Of a stretch of DNA of 64,000 bases, positions 1 through 7,916 are shown piece by piece. Source of the DNA: Pseudomonas viridiflava (GTDB taxonomy: Bacteria > Pseudomonadota > Gammaproteobacteria > Pseudomonadales > Pseudomonadaceae); the NCBI RefSeq assembly GCF_900573885.1, contig NZ_UPSE01000166.1:1-64000 (forward strand). The letters run 5' to 3'. Within the stretch, counting starts at the first letter, position 1. Each line of letters opens with the position of its first letter. The notes below the pieces were generated by a model. That model saw nothing but the letters and a program-made list of their open reading frames with translations, made no database searches and was not told the origin of the DNA. Made by a program: the position numbers and the translations under genes.

Positions 1-21
1 TAGTCGATTTATTCTGTACAT

Positions 22-83
22 GTTGCGGGCTTGTTTTTGAGTTGGCGCTCAGGGGAATACCCCGTAAAAACAACGCCCGCAAC
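22..83. repeat. Imperfect inverted repeat with inner hairpin
   Basis: The arm at 22–37 (GTTGCGGGC then TTGTTTT) pairs with 66–83 (AAAAACAAC then GCCCGCAAC) with a single-base bulge. The loop holds a second small hairpin, GGGG-AATA-CCCC, at about 52–62. There is no flanking T-run on either strand to make it a standard terminator. Whether it belongs to a gene left of the window or to the adjacent repeat cluster cannot be told from this sequence. Confidence 0.5.
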
Positions 84-119
84 CCTTTCAGAACATCCCC
101 TCGAAATTATTCCGGACAG

Positions 120-570
120 CAGTGCGCCTGCGCGGGAATGACGGAGGTGTTTGCACAATTACCCGTCATTCCCGCGCAGGCGGCGGTCCGACGATTCGGA
201 ATCCAGAATTTCGGACGGTACGCGAGTCTGAAATCCCCGATTTATTCAAGACTCTGGATCCCCGCATACGCGAGGATGACGGAGGTGTTTGCACAGTCAC
301 CCGTCATGCCTGCGCAAACTCCAATCGCCAAACTCTCCCCGTCATTCCCGCGAAGGCGGGAATCCAGAATTTCGGACGGTGCGCGAGTCTGAACCCCCCG
401 ACTTATTCAAGACTCTGGATTCCCGCCTGCGCGGGAATGACGGGGGCGTTTGCACAGTAACCCGTCATTCCTGCGCAAACTCCAATCGCCAAACTCTCAC
501 CCGTCATCCTCGCGAAGGCGGCGGTCCGACGATTCGGGATCCGGAATTTCGGACCGTACGCAGGTCTATA
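120..570. repeat. Cluster of three palindromic intergenic repeat elements
   Basis: Element A (162–282) and element B (338–443) share one design. Each begins CCCGTCATTCCCGCG, continues through ATCCAGAATTTCGGACGG, GCGAGTCTGAA and TTATTCAAGACTCTGGAT, and ends with the inverse complement, (A)CGCGGGAATGACGG or close to it. Element C (about 500–568) keeps only the left half, and 123–144 is an isolated right end. The spacer at 301–337 is nearly repeated at 462–499. The terminal inversion and short length suggest a non-autonomous, MITE- or REP/BIME-like family. Open frames running through here are translations of the repeat and not genes. A relative with the same termini lies at 39424–39528. Confidence 0.8.
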
Positions 571-596
571 AACCCAACCCCATTCAACTCCCGAAA

Positions 597-1187
597 TCAC
601 CGACTCAACCCCAACAACCCCCAACAATCCCCCACATACCAATCCGCCAACTCCGGCCACAAATTCTCCGGCACATTCACCAGCACCGTCCTGGTTCCCG
701 CCGCCCGCCCACTGTCGAGGTCGAAGCGGTAATCCCCAACCATCACCATTTCACCCGGCGACACCCGCCACTGCTCGGCAAGGCGCAGCAATCCACCGGG
801 ATGCGGCTTAGGCGGTGCTTCATCGCGCCCGAGCACATCCTCAATCGCGAAGCAGTCGCCCAGGCCGATCGCATCCAGTGTCAGCAGCGCCAGCGAATGT
901 GCGTTGCGGGTCAGAATGCCGAGCTGATGCCCACGCCCGTGCAGTTCACGCACCAGCTCGACCGCCCCCGGCGCCGGCTGCGAATTCAGCGCAAGCTCGC
1001 GCTCGTGCTCCAGCAGCCACGCATGTTTGGCCGCCGCCACGTCCGCGGGCAAAGCAGCTAGGTGGTGAAGGATGTCGTCCTCAGGGGGAATTTCCAGATG
1101 CCGCCGAATAGCGGCGAAATCATGCACGGCCACGGTCAGCGTGCCGTCCATATCGAACACCCAATGGCGAATAGCAGCCAGGCACAT
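597..1187 (-). CDS. HAD-superfamily phosphatase (phosphoglycolate phosphatase-like)
   Basis: A 196-residue HAD hydrolase of subfamily IA. Motif I is VFDMDGTLT, with the nucleophile and acid Asp at D12 and D14. Motif II is the Thr in GILTRN, motif III the Lys in PPKPHP, and motif IV is MVGDYRFDLDSG. A helical cap lies between motifs I and II. The reaction should be Mg-dependent dephosphorylation of a small phosphorylated metabolite; the substrate cannot be read from sequence. I chose the ATG at 1187 because it sits just before the family's N-terminal strand. A longer frame to 1259 would add 24 residues encoded by a palindromic intergenic repeat. It probably belonged next to tesB before the Csu cluster intervened. 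Confidence 0.85.
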   Translation of the reverse strand: MCLAAIRHWVFDMDGTLTVAVHDFAAIRRHLEIPPEDDILHHLAALPADVAAAKHAWLLEHERELALNSQPAPGAVELVRELHGRGHQLGILTRNAHSLALLTLDAIGLGDCFAIEDVLGRDEAPPKPHPGGLLRLAEQWRVSPGEMVMVGDYRFDLDSGRAAGTRTVLVNVPENLWPELADWYVGDCWGLLGLSR

Positions 1188-1229
1188 CGGTTCACTCCAG
1201 TGCAACGAACAGCGCCGGAGTATAAGGCC

Positions 1230-1262
1230 GTAGGTTGGGTTAAGCGCAGCGCAGCCCAACGC
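1230..1262. repeat. Copy of a GTAGGTTGGGTT-type palindromic repeat
   Basis: GTAGGTTGGGTTAAGC is followed by GCGCAGCCCAAC, forming a hairpin with GTTGGG/CCCAAC arms. A longer, two-armed copy of the same family is at 24586–24664. It lies between the HAD start codon and the csuE stop. It has no T-run, so terminator activity for the csu operon is only possible. Confidence 0.65.
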
Positions 1263-1276
1263 GCACTAACGCCGAA

Positions 1277-2290
1277 CTAATAATTGAGTGTCATGATCAC
1301 GCTGTCCTGGTAATTCCCTGCCGGCACGTTTTGTTGCGTCGGATCGATAAGCGCGTCAAAGGTAAAGTTCTGCGCCAACCCCGTCCCCAGAAACGCCATC
1401 GGCTGGGTGAGGTTCCAGATCACGCTGGTGTTGGGTTGGTACAGGTTGTAGTTCAAGCGGTTAACCCCGCTGGCCATCCGCCGCCACGGCGCTGCGTAGT
1501 TGGCGCCGTTGTCGAAGCTGACGCTGTAGCCTTCGTTGTTGGTGCAGGTAACGTTCACGGTCTGGGTAACTTTGGCGAACTGGTTGACCAGCGCCTTGCT
1601 GCCAAAATCGACGTCCAGGGTGGCGGTGTTGATCAGGCAGGACTTCGTCACCACCAGGGTCAATGTGGCGCTGGTCAGCACGCCAGTGCCCCAGTTGGTG
1701 GGGTCGGTGCAGAACACAATGCCCAGCACCGGCGCGCAGGCTTGCACCAGCCCCGGCGAGCGGTCCCAGGCGCAGGCGCCGAGCAGACCGCTGTCGCAGA
1801 TGGCGTAGTACCAGCGAAAACTTACCGTGCCGGTGTACGTGCCGGCCTGCACGTTCGGGCCCAGCGGCACGGTGAAGTAGAGGGCGATGCCATTGCTGCC
1901 GCCGCCCAGCGACAGCACCGTAAGGCCGGTGGCCGTGCCGGTGACGCCGTTTTGCAGCGGCGCACCGCCCTGGGTCGTGCTGACGGTGAAGGGAATGCTG
2001 TAGCCGCCGTTGGTGAGGTTCAGGCTGGCGGTGTCGAGCATCAGGCGAATGTACGAACCCGACAACAATGACAGCCCGCCCGTGCAACTGATGCCAGCCG
2101 CCCCGTAGTTGCCGACCGTGGTGGTTTTCAGACTCAGCGAGCTGATGGTGCCGAGGCTGACGTTGGTCGCGCCGGTGGTGCACACGGCGCTGGCCAGCCC
2201 GCTGACACTCAACAGCAGCAGGCCAAGCAGCCAGCGGCGCAGGTAACCGAGCCAGCCCGGCGGGCCGAAAATGTGCGACATCGGGCGCAT
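1277..2290 (-). CDS. csuE: Csu-type fimbrial tip adhesin (two spore-coat-U domains)
   Basis: A 337-residue secreted protein with an N-terminal hydrophobic signal ending near GLASA|VCTTG. Two successive spore-coat-U (SCPU) beta-sandwich domains follow. The C-terminal one ends in the typical donor-strand-like block (VPAGNYQDSVIMTLNY), and paired cysteines fit disulfides. By family knowledge and position as last gene of the cluster it should be the tip subunit that mediates attachment in archaic chaperone–usher pili. The start at 2290 is supported by GAGGAGG six bases upstream; an earlier in-frame start at 2308 lacks a site. It lies 22 bp downstream of the usher stop. Confidence 0.85.
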   Translation of the reverse strand: MRPMSHIFGPPGWLGYLRRWLLGLLLLSVSGLASAVCTTGATNVSLGTISSLSLKTTTVGNYGAAGISCTGGLSLLSGSYIRLMLDTASLNLTNGGYSIPFTVSTTQGGAPLQNGVTGTATGLTVLSLGGGSNGIALYFTVPLGPNVQAGTYTGTVSFRWYYAICDSGLLGACAWDRSPGLVQACAPVLGIVFCTDPTNWGTGVLTSATLTLVVTKSCLINTATLDVDFGSKALVNQFAKVTQTVNVTCTNNEGYSVSFDNGANYAAPWRRMASGVNRLNYNLYQPNTSVIWNLTQPMAFLGTGLAQNFTFDALIDPTQQNVPAGNYQDSVIMTLNY

Positions 2291-2312
2291 GTGCCCTCCT
2301 CTATTCAACGGT

Positions 2313-4938
2313 TCAGCGGCAGGTCAACGGCCCTACCAGCGTGACTTCTTCATTGGTATCGCCCAGGGCGAACGCCGCTTTGCAGGCCTGCCCGTCGGGG
2401 TGGGTGACCAGCAACTGGTTCTGCGCGCTCAACCCTTCGAAATACACCAGGCCGTCCCACCCCACGAACGCGCGCAAGGCAGTGCCGTCCACCTTTACTT
2501 CGCTGCCTCGGGGAATCACTTCGCCCCGGCTGTCGATCAGCACAATGCTGGCGGCCACCACCCGGTGCAGATCGAATTTCAGCAGCGCGCCGCTGCCCTG
2601 GTGCACAGCGACTTTGCTTTCCACCTGCGGCACGCGGAAATTGGCTGGCAGGCCGAGGGGGTCGATTTCGTATTGGCCGCCGTAGTACGACGGCACCGAG
2701 GGCACCAGCAAATGCCCGCTCTTGTCTGTGTTGCCCATCAGTTGATGCTCGAAGCTCACCGGCACGTCGCCCACGCCGTTGGTGCTGATCAGCACAAACG
2801 CATCGTCGACCCGGTTGCCGGGGAACACCTCGCCGTCCATGGCGATAAACGAGCCGGTGATGTCGCCCCATTGGGTCAGGCGCCCGTCGTCGCGGTACAC
2901 GCCGCCTTGCAACTGCGCATAGGGCGTGCGCCAAGTCAGGTCGGCCTGCTCGTAGGTGCCGCCGCCAGTGGCATAGCCGAGGTTGTAGCCCACGCCGCCA
3001 CTGGGCGGCGGGGTGCGGCCAAAGTTCACCCGCTCGCGCAACTGGCCCTGGGTGTCGCGCTCGACACTGGCGCTGAAGGTGGAGCGCACGTCGAACGGAA
3101 TAATCAGCTGCATGACCGCCGAGTAACCTTCGCCATCGAGGTCGCGGTTCATCGCCACATACATGCTGCTGTTGCCCCACAGGCTGCGTGACCACGACAG
3201 GTTGATCAGGCGCGTGCGCTGGCCGTCCATGGTTTCGCTGGCGAAGTAGCCGACGCCGACGTTCCCCACGTTGCCGGGGCTGAAGGAAAAGGTCACCTGG
3301 TCACTGGACTTGGCCAGCGTCAGTTCATCGCGCCCCAGCTCCAGGGCACTGAGCATGCTCACATCGACAAAGCCTTTGCTGCGCTCGACATGCTGGGCGC
3401 CAAAGCCGAAACGGTTGGAGTAATAGCTGTAGCCAACGTTGGCCTGCTGGCCCTGGCTGCCTTCGTACTGGCTCTGGGCGAACGAGCTGCTGAGGGTGCC
3501 GAAGTTGCCCAGGCCGACGGTCGCGCCCAGGCCACCCAGGCGCAGCGCTTCGCCGAATTCGGCGTGGCTTTCGGCAGTGAAGAAGTCGGTGACGCCGTAA
3601 CGGAACGTGCCGCTGGTGACCGAGGCGCCGTACGAGAAGTTTTCCAGCCCGTAGTCATCGCGCAGTTTGCCGGCCGACACCGAGTAGTCGTAGAGGTCTT
3701 CCTGCAACAACGAGTTGGTGACGTAGAACGGTACGTCGGTGGCTACCTGCCGACCGAGCGCATCGGTGGTGACCAACCGTGGCGTTACCGGCGCCGCTGA
3801 TGTACGGCACGTTGCTCACGGTGTACGGGCCGGGGTTCAGCTGGTCGCTGCTGACCTTGGCATTGTTGATAAACAGGTCGACCGAGGTGGGCACGCTGGC
3901 CTCGCCAGTGAAGCGCGGCAAGGGGTAGGTGATCAGGTCCGGGCGCAGGGCAAAGTTGCGCGATACCTGCACACCGCCGATGCGCACGGCGCTGTTCCAG
4001 GTCAGCGCGCCGGTAATCAGGTCACCGGCGATATAGCGCGTCATGGTGTCCTGGTTGTTGTAGCGCCAGTAGGTGTCGTAGCGCGTGTAGCCGTCCTGCT
4101 CGCCGCCCAGATCGTCGAAGCTGTGGCGATACACGCCGGTGTTGCCGAAGACGCCGGCGCTACCGAACACCCGTTGCTCGAGAAAGCTGCTGAGGTAATG
4201 ACTGCCATCATCGGTGTCGCTGTAATAGGCGTCGTAATTGAACAGCAGACCAAAGGAGCTCTGCGCCGGCACCGAGGCGTAAACCGAGCGCGCGCCTACT
4301 TGCTGTTCCGGCAGCCAGTCGCTGGGCAGTACCAGTTTCAGGCGCTGCAGTTCCTGGTCGTAGCTGAACTGCAGGCCGCTGATGCTATCGAGCGCCTGCT
4401 CACCGGTGGCGCCCTCGGGCACACGCACGCCCACGGCGCGCAGGTCTTCGCTGTCCACGAAGTAACGCTCACCCCGTACGGTCACTTGCGCCACGCGATC
4501 ACTGGGCAATTCATTCACCACCAGTTCCAGAAACAAGGTGTATTCCCCGCCAGCGGTTTCGGGCGCGGCGGCCGGGTAAACGGCCGGCTCCGCCACCGGG
4601 TCGGGGCGCATTCGTGCAGCGGGCACCTCACCGCCCGGCTGCTCCGGCAACTGCGGCGCGCCGGCCGTTGCCGAGGGTGGCACTGCGGCTACTGCGTCAC
4701 GCAACGGCATCGGTTCGCTTGCTGCAATCACCACGCTTGGCCCTGCCGTGGTTTGCCCAGGTACAGCGGTCGCAGGCAATGCAGGCGCTGCCGCCAAGGC
4801 GTCGCGCAATGGCCAGGGCATGGAACTCGCCGCCTGGGTGGTGGGCAACCACACCGCCAGGCAGGCGAACGCCACGTACGCGCACCCCGCGCCGCCCATA
4901 AATGGGCACGGCGTTGTCGCTTCCCTGACGCTTCGCAT
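2313..4938 (-). pseudogene. csuD: Csu-type outer-membrane usher, single-base frameshift
   Basis: The reading frame from 4938 carries the signal region, a Pro/Ala-rich stretch, the usher N-terminal domain (from about GGEYTLFLEL) and the first part of the barrel as far as GNATV, then runs out of frame. The rest of the usher is complete in another frame from about 3776 to 2313, starting VTTDALGRQ and ending in the plug and C-terminal domains. At 3774–3780 the coding strand reads ACGGTTGG where ACGGTGG would keep the frame, so one extra T explains the break. Restored, the protein would be about 875 residues, as expected for an usher plus an N-terminal linker. No other lesion is visible. A sequencing error, phase variation or recent inactivation are all possible. 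Confidence 0.85.
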
Positions 4939-4950
4939 CCGCTGTGCTGG

Positions 4951-5724
4951 CTATCGTTGCGGTGAAATCGGCTGAGGATCAGCCAGTTCGTTTATTCGAG
5001 CTTCCAGTGCAAACGAGTCGCCCGCCACAGCCGCCGGCAACTCCCAACGCATTCGCGCGCCAGGCAATACGTAACCGAGCAAGCCCTCGGCGATTACCGT
5101 GCGTTTGTCGCCCTGCTTTACCGACACGCTCGCCAGCCGCGCGTGGGCCGGCCCCTGATTGTTGAGCAGCAGATAACGCTTGCCGCCTTCGTTCTGCACC
5201 TGGAAACGCAGGTCCGGTTTAAGCAGCTGAATGCCCGGCTCAGGCTTGCTGGCGGCACTGGCCAGGCTCACGCCGTCACCGAACACAAACAGCGGCACGG
5301 AATAACGCATCTGGAATTTCACCCCGAGCGCGGCATCGGTCTTGGCATCGGGCGGCAGCAACTCGTCCACCAGTACGCGGAAGGTCTGTTCGGTGGCGGC
5401 GGGCGCGGGCTGCATTTTCATCAGGCGGATCATCTGCCGCTTGCCGGGCTCTATAGTCGCCACCGGCGGACTGGCCACCACGCTGCGCTGGGCGCTGAGC
5501 TGGTCGCCATATTCGGCCTGCCCCCAGGCCAGTACACGCACCTGCAAACTGATGGGCGCCTGCCCACGGTTTTCCAGCCACAACGCGGCCGCTTTCTGCG
5601 TGCTCTCGATTTGCGGGTTGATCGGCCAGATCAGCACCGAACTGGCGGCCTGGGCGACGCCGCTGGCAAGTGCCAGCAGCAATGCCATGAGTGGCACGAG
5701 TGAGTAACGGCTCCATTCAGCCAT
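4951..5724 (-). CDS. csuC: Periplasmic fimbrial chaperone, Csu type
   Basis: A 257-residue PapD-like chaperone. After a signal peptide (ending near GVAQA|ASSVLIWP) come two immunoglobulin-like domains with the family signatures: an edge strand with ALWLENRG, then PPVATIEPGKRQMIRL, and the FRVLVDELLPP block. It should bind nascent Csu subunits in the periplasm by donor-strand complementation and hand them to the usher encoded 12 bp downstream. The start at 5724 follows AAGGGAG seven bases upstream and gives a clean signal peptide. A start at 5751 would add nine residues with no ribosome-binding site. Confidence 0.88.
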   Translation of the reverse strand: MAEWSRYSLVPLMALLLALASGVAQAASSVLIWPINPQIESTQKAAALWLENRGQAPISLQVRVLAWGQAEYGDQLSAQRSVVASPPVATIEPGKRQMIRLMKMQPAPAATEQTFRVLVDELLPPDAKTDAALGVKFQMRYSVPLFVFGDGVSLASAASKPEPGIQLLKPDLRFQVQNEGGKRYLLLNNQGPAHARLASVSVKQGDKRTVIAEGLLGYVLPGARMRWELPAAVAGDSFALEARINELADPQPISPQR

Positions 5725-5760
5725 TGGCAGCTCCCTTATATTTTTGCTCATTCGGTCAGT

Positions 5761-6333
5761 TCAATAGGTGATGGTCACCGTCACCGTATCGCTGTAGATC
5801 CCGGCAGATGGCATAGGCGTGACAGCGAACAAACGCGCGAATACCGGGTACGCCACGGTTGCACTGCCAGCGGGGAAGGTCAGACTTTTCACCGTGCCAC
5901 CATTGCTACCGTTGCCCCAAAGGGTAGTACCTGTGTCCTGGTACAGCTGGTAGCGCAACGTTTCGGCACCTTTATTGAGGAAGCGGCCGCTGGCGATGTT
6001 GCTGGTGTTCAGGCCGGCGCTGATGCCAATGGTCAGCGAGGTGCCGGGTGTGCACTGCAACAGAATCGAGCCTGCCCCGGTGGCGCTGGTGACATCGACA
6101 TTGCTCGGCAGCAGGCTGACCTGGCCGAAGTTGATGCTGCCAAAGGTGGTCACATCCGCGCCGCCGGAACCAAGCGTGCAACCGTTGACGATGGCCGCCT
6201 TGACCAGAAACGGCTTCTGCATGGGGATGTCGTTGACGTTGGTGTCGGCCACCACGAGCGAGCTGAACAGCGCGCCCAACAGAGCCCCAAACCTGCGGAC
6301 AGCCTTGCGCACCGCGACCGGACGCCCGCTCAT
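5761..6333 (-). CDS. csuB: Spore-coat-U domain fimbrial subunit (CsuB-like)
   Basis: A 190-residue exported protein with a basic N-terminus and a hydrophobic segment ending near SSLVVA. One SCPU domain follows, containing NGCTLG, INFGQVSLLPSNVDV, the LRYQLYQD strand and the C-terminal GIYSDTVTVTITY. Its start codon overlaps the stop of the preceding subunit gene (TAATG), which implies translational coupling. Third subunit position in the cluster makes it the CsuB-type minor subunit by synteny; its exact location in the fibre is not known from sequence. Confidence 0.85.
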   Translation of the reverse strand: MSGRPVAVRKAVRRFGALLGALFSSLVVADTNVNDIPMQKPFLVKAAIVNGCTLGSGGADVTTFGSINFGQVSLLPSNVDVTSATGAGSILLQCTPGTSLTIGISAGLNTSNIASGRFLNKGAETLRYQLYQDTGTTLWGNGSNGGTVKSLTFPAGSATVAYPVFARLFAVTPMPSAGIYSDTVTVTITY

Positions 6334-6860
6334 TACCAGCTCACAGTAACGGTGACGGTGTCGGTGTACGTGCCCGGTGTGGGCGCCAATTGTTTGGGTA
6401 CGCGGCCGAACACTTGAAGGTATTGGTCGGCGCCGGTTCCGGTGCCGGTAACACCGGTGGTGTTATCCCAGACGGTGGAGTACGCCGCAGAGGTGTAGAG
6501 GTTGTAGTCGATCTGTGCAGAGGCGGGGCCGGTCATGCGCCGCGCAGCCACGTTACCGCTACCGCCGGCACTGAGCAGCACGCGGTACGGCGTATTCAGC
6601 AAACAGTTCACCCGCAGCGAACCGTTGCCGACGCTGCTGCTGGCCGACACCAGCGTATTGAGGGAAAAGTAGGTGCCGAAATTCAACGTACCGAACTGCC
6701 CCAGCGTAGCCGGCTCCGTGCTCCCGGCGCTGCACGCGGGCAGCACTTCAGCGGTGAGACTGATGGTGGCGGATTTGGTGACGGCAGAGGCGCCGGTGCT
6801 GACCAGCACCAGGCTAAACAGCAGCAACCACTGGCAAGGAATTTCGCGAAGGCAACGCAT
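6333..6860 (-). CDS. csuA: Spore-coat-U domain fimbrial subunit (CsuA-like)
   Basis: A 175-residue secreted subunit: signal peptide ending VSTGASA, then one SCPU domain with LPACSAG, the LGQFGTLNFGTYFSLN strand, and the terminal GTYTDTVTVTVSW. The longer open frame upstream to 7241 is an out-of-frame shadow of the major-subunit gene. The start at 6860 is preceded by CAGGAG six bases away. Its stop overlaps the next gene's start. It is predicted to be a minor fimbrial subunit of the Csu pilus. Confidence 0.85.
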   Translation of the reverse strand: MRCLREIPCQWLLLFSLVLVSTGASAVTKSATISLTAEVLPACSAGSTEPATLGQFGTLNFGTYFSLNTLVSASSSVGNGSLRVNCLLNTPYRVLLSAGGSGNVAARRMTGPASAQIDYNLYTSAAYSTVWDNTTGVTGTGTGADQYLQVFGRVPKQLAPTPGTYTDTVTVTVSW

Positions 6861-6958
6861 GGCGACTCCTGGCAGTGGAAGGAACATCCTTGTTGCGTCT
6901 CTGGCGAAACCCCCGTCGTGGTTGGATACAGCGATCGATTGCACGCGAACGTCCAGCG

Positions 6959-7495
6959 TCACCAGGTGATAGTCACTTGCACGGTGTCGGTGTAAGTACC
7001 GGTGGCCGGCGTGGTCTGGTTGGGTACACGGCCGTAAACGACCATGTCCTGGTTGGCGCCATTGCCAATGCCCGCGAAGGCGGTGCCGCCGTTGGTGCCA
7101 TTGCCCCAAGGCGTGGCGCGCGCAGCGTCCTGGTAGAGGTTGTAGAGCACGTAATTGCCGCCGCTGGCCATGCGCCGCTGGGTGCCGGTGCTGTTCAGGC
7201 CGGAGTTCAGCGCAACGCTGTAATTGGTGGCGTTGGCGCATTCGATGCCAAACGAGCTACCGGCACTGGCACCCACCGACTGGGCGTCGATGTTGTTGCT
7301 CAAGCTTGGGTAGGAGCCGAAGGTGATGCTGCCGAAATTGTTGGTGCTGGCGTTACTGGTGCCGTTATTCACGGTGCAGCCGGCGCCAATGATGATCTGG
7401 ATGCCCAGTTGACCCTGTACGGTCCCTGCTGCATCTACCGTCAACGAGTACGGAACCAGCAGCAAGGCAGGGAACAGCAGAAAGCGGCGTTTCAT
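6959..7495 (-). CDS. csuAB: Major Csu-type fimbrial subunit
   Basis: A 178-residue SCPU-domain protein, first gene of the cluster and so the likely major rod subunit (CsuA/B). The signal peptide ends near LTVDA|AGTVQG. The mature protein shows GAGCTVNNG, FGSITFGSYPSLSNNI, YNLYQDAARATPWGNG and the C-terminal GTYTDTVQVTITW used for subunit polymerisation. TAGGAG lies nine bases before the ATG. It is separated from csuA by 98 bp, longer than the other gaps. That would allow the major subunit to be made in excess of downstream genes, but this is inference. Confidence 0.88.
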   Translation of the reverse strand: MKRRFLLFPALLLVPYSLTVDAAGTVQGQLGIQIIIGAGCTVNNGTSNASTNNFGSITFGSYPSLSNNIDAQSVGASAGSSFGIECANATNYSVALNSGLNSTGTQRRMASGGNYVLYNLYQDAARATPWGNGTNGGTAFAGIGNGANQDMVVYGRVPNQTTPATGTYTDTVQVTITW

Positions 7496-7916
7496 CTCAA
7501 ATAACTCCTACGAATGGTCGCGTTTTCACGCTTAATTGCAACGTAGTAGAAATTCGGCCGCTTTCAAAACAACTTTATGGCGTCAACTTCCCAGACAATT
7601 AGCGTCGGTAAATTCCCTGGGGGTCGTAAGTGCTTGTTGGTTAACCCGCCGGGTTAACTTTGTAAGTGAAAGTCATCTCGCGGTATAGCCAATCACTTAC
7701 AAAACCCGCCGCAATTTATCCCCGAACAAAAACCGCGAACACGTTGTATCCCGAGGGTTAAAGAGCCAATAACGGCAAATTGACATCTCAGATAAGGGCT
7801 TGTTGTCTCAGTCTTTTTACAACAGCGCGGTAGACGAAGCGACCGCGCTGATATAGCCAGCGTTATAGCAATTGGCACTAACTTCTATTTCAACTTAATC
7901 ATTAAACCGCGACGAT
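7496..7916. promoter_or_regulatory. Upstream region of the csu cluster with two palindromes
   Basis: A 421 bp gene-free region. It contains an 8-bp-arm palindrome, GTTAACCC-GCC-GGGTTAAC (7640–7658), directly followed by an 11-bp perfect inverted repeat, TTTGTAAGTGA (7659–7669) and TCACTTACAAA (7693–7703). They lie roughly 145–210 bp upstream of the major subunit start, where operators for an activator or repressor could sit. A further hairpin, CAGCGCGGT/ACCGCGCTG (7823–7850), lies nearer tesB. I could not pick a convincing −35/−10 pair. Confidence 0.5.

Noticed and set aside
120..570. CRISPR-like look of repeated units
   Set aside because: The repeats are long, each internally palindromic, few, with similar spacers and no cas genes; they are dispersed intergenic elements.
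6333..7241. Reading a single 302-residue protein across csuA and the gap
   Set aside because: The first part is an out-of-frame shadow of the major subunit; a ribosome-binding site and signal peptide place the csuA start at 6860.
7823..7850. Hairpin CAGCGCGGT/ACCGCGCTG as a terminator
   Set aside because: On neither strand is the stem followed by a T-run; the T-run lies on the wrong side. It is kept only as a note in the csu upstream region.
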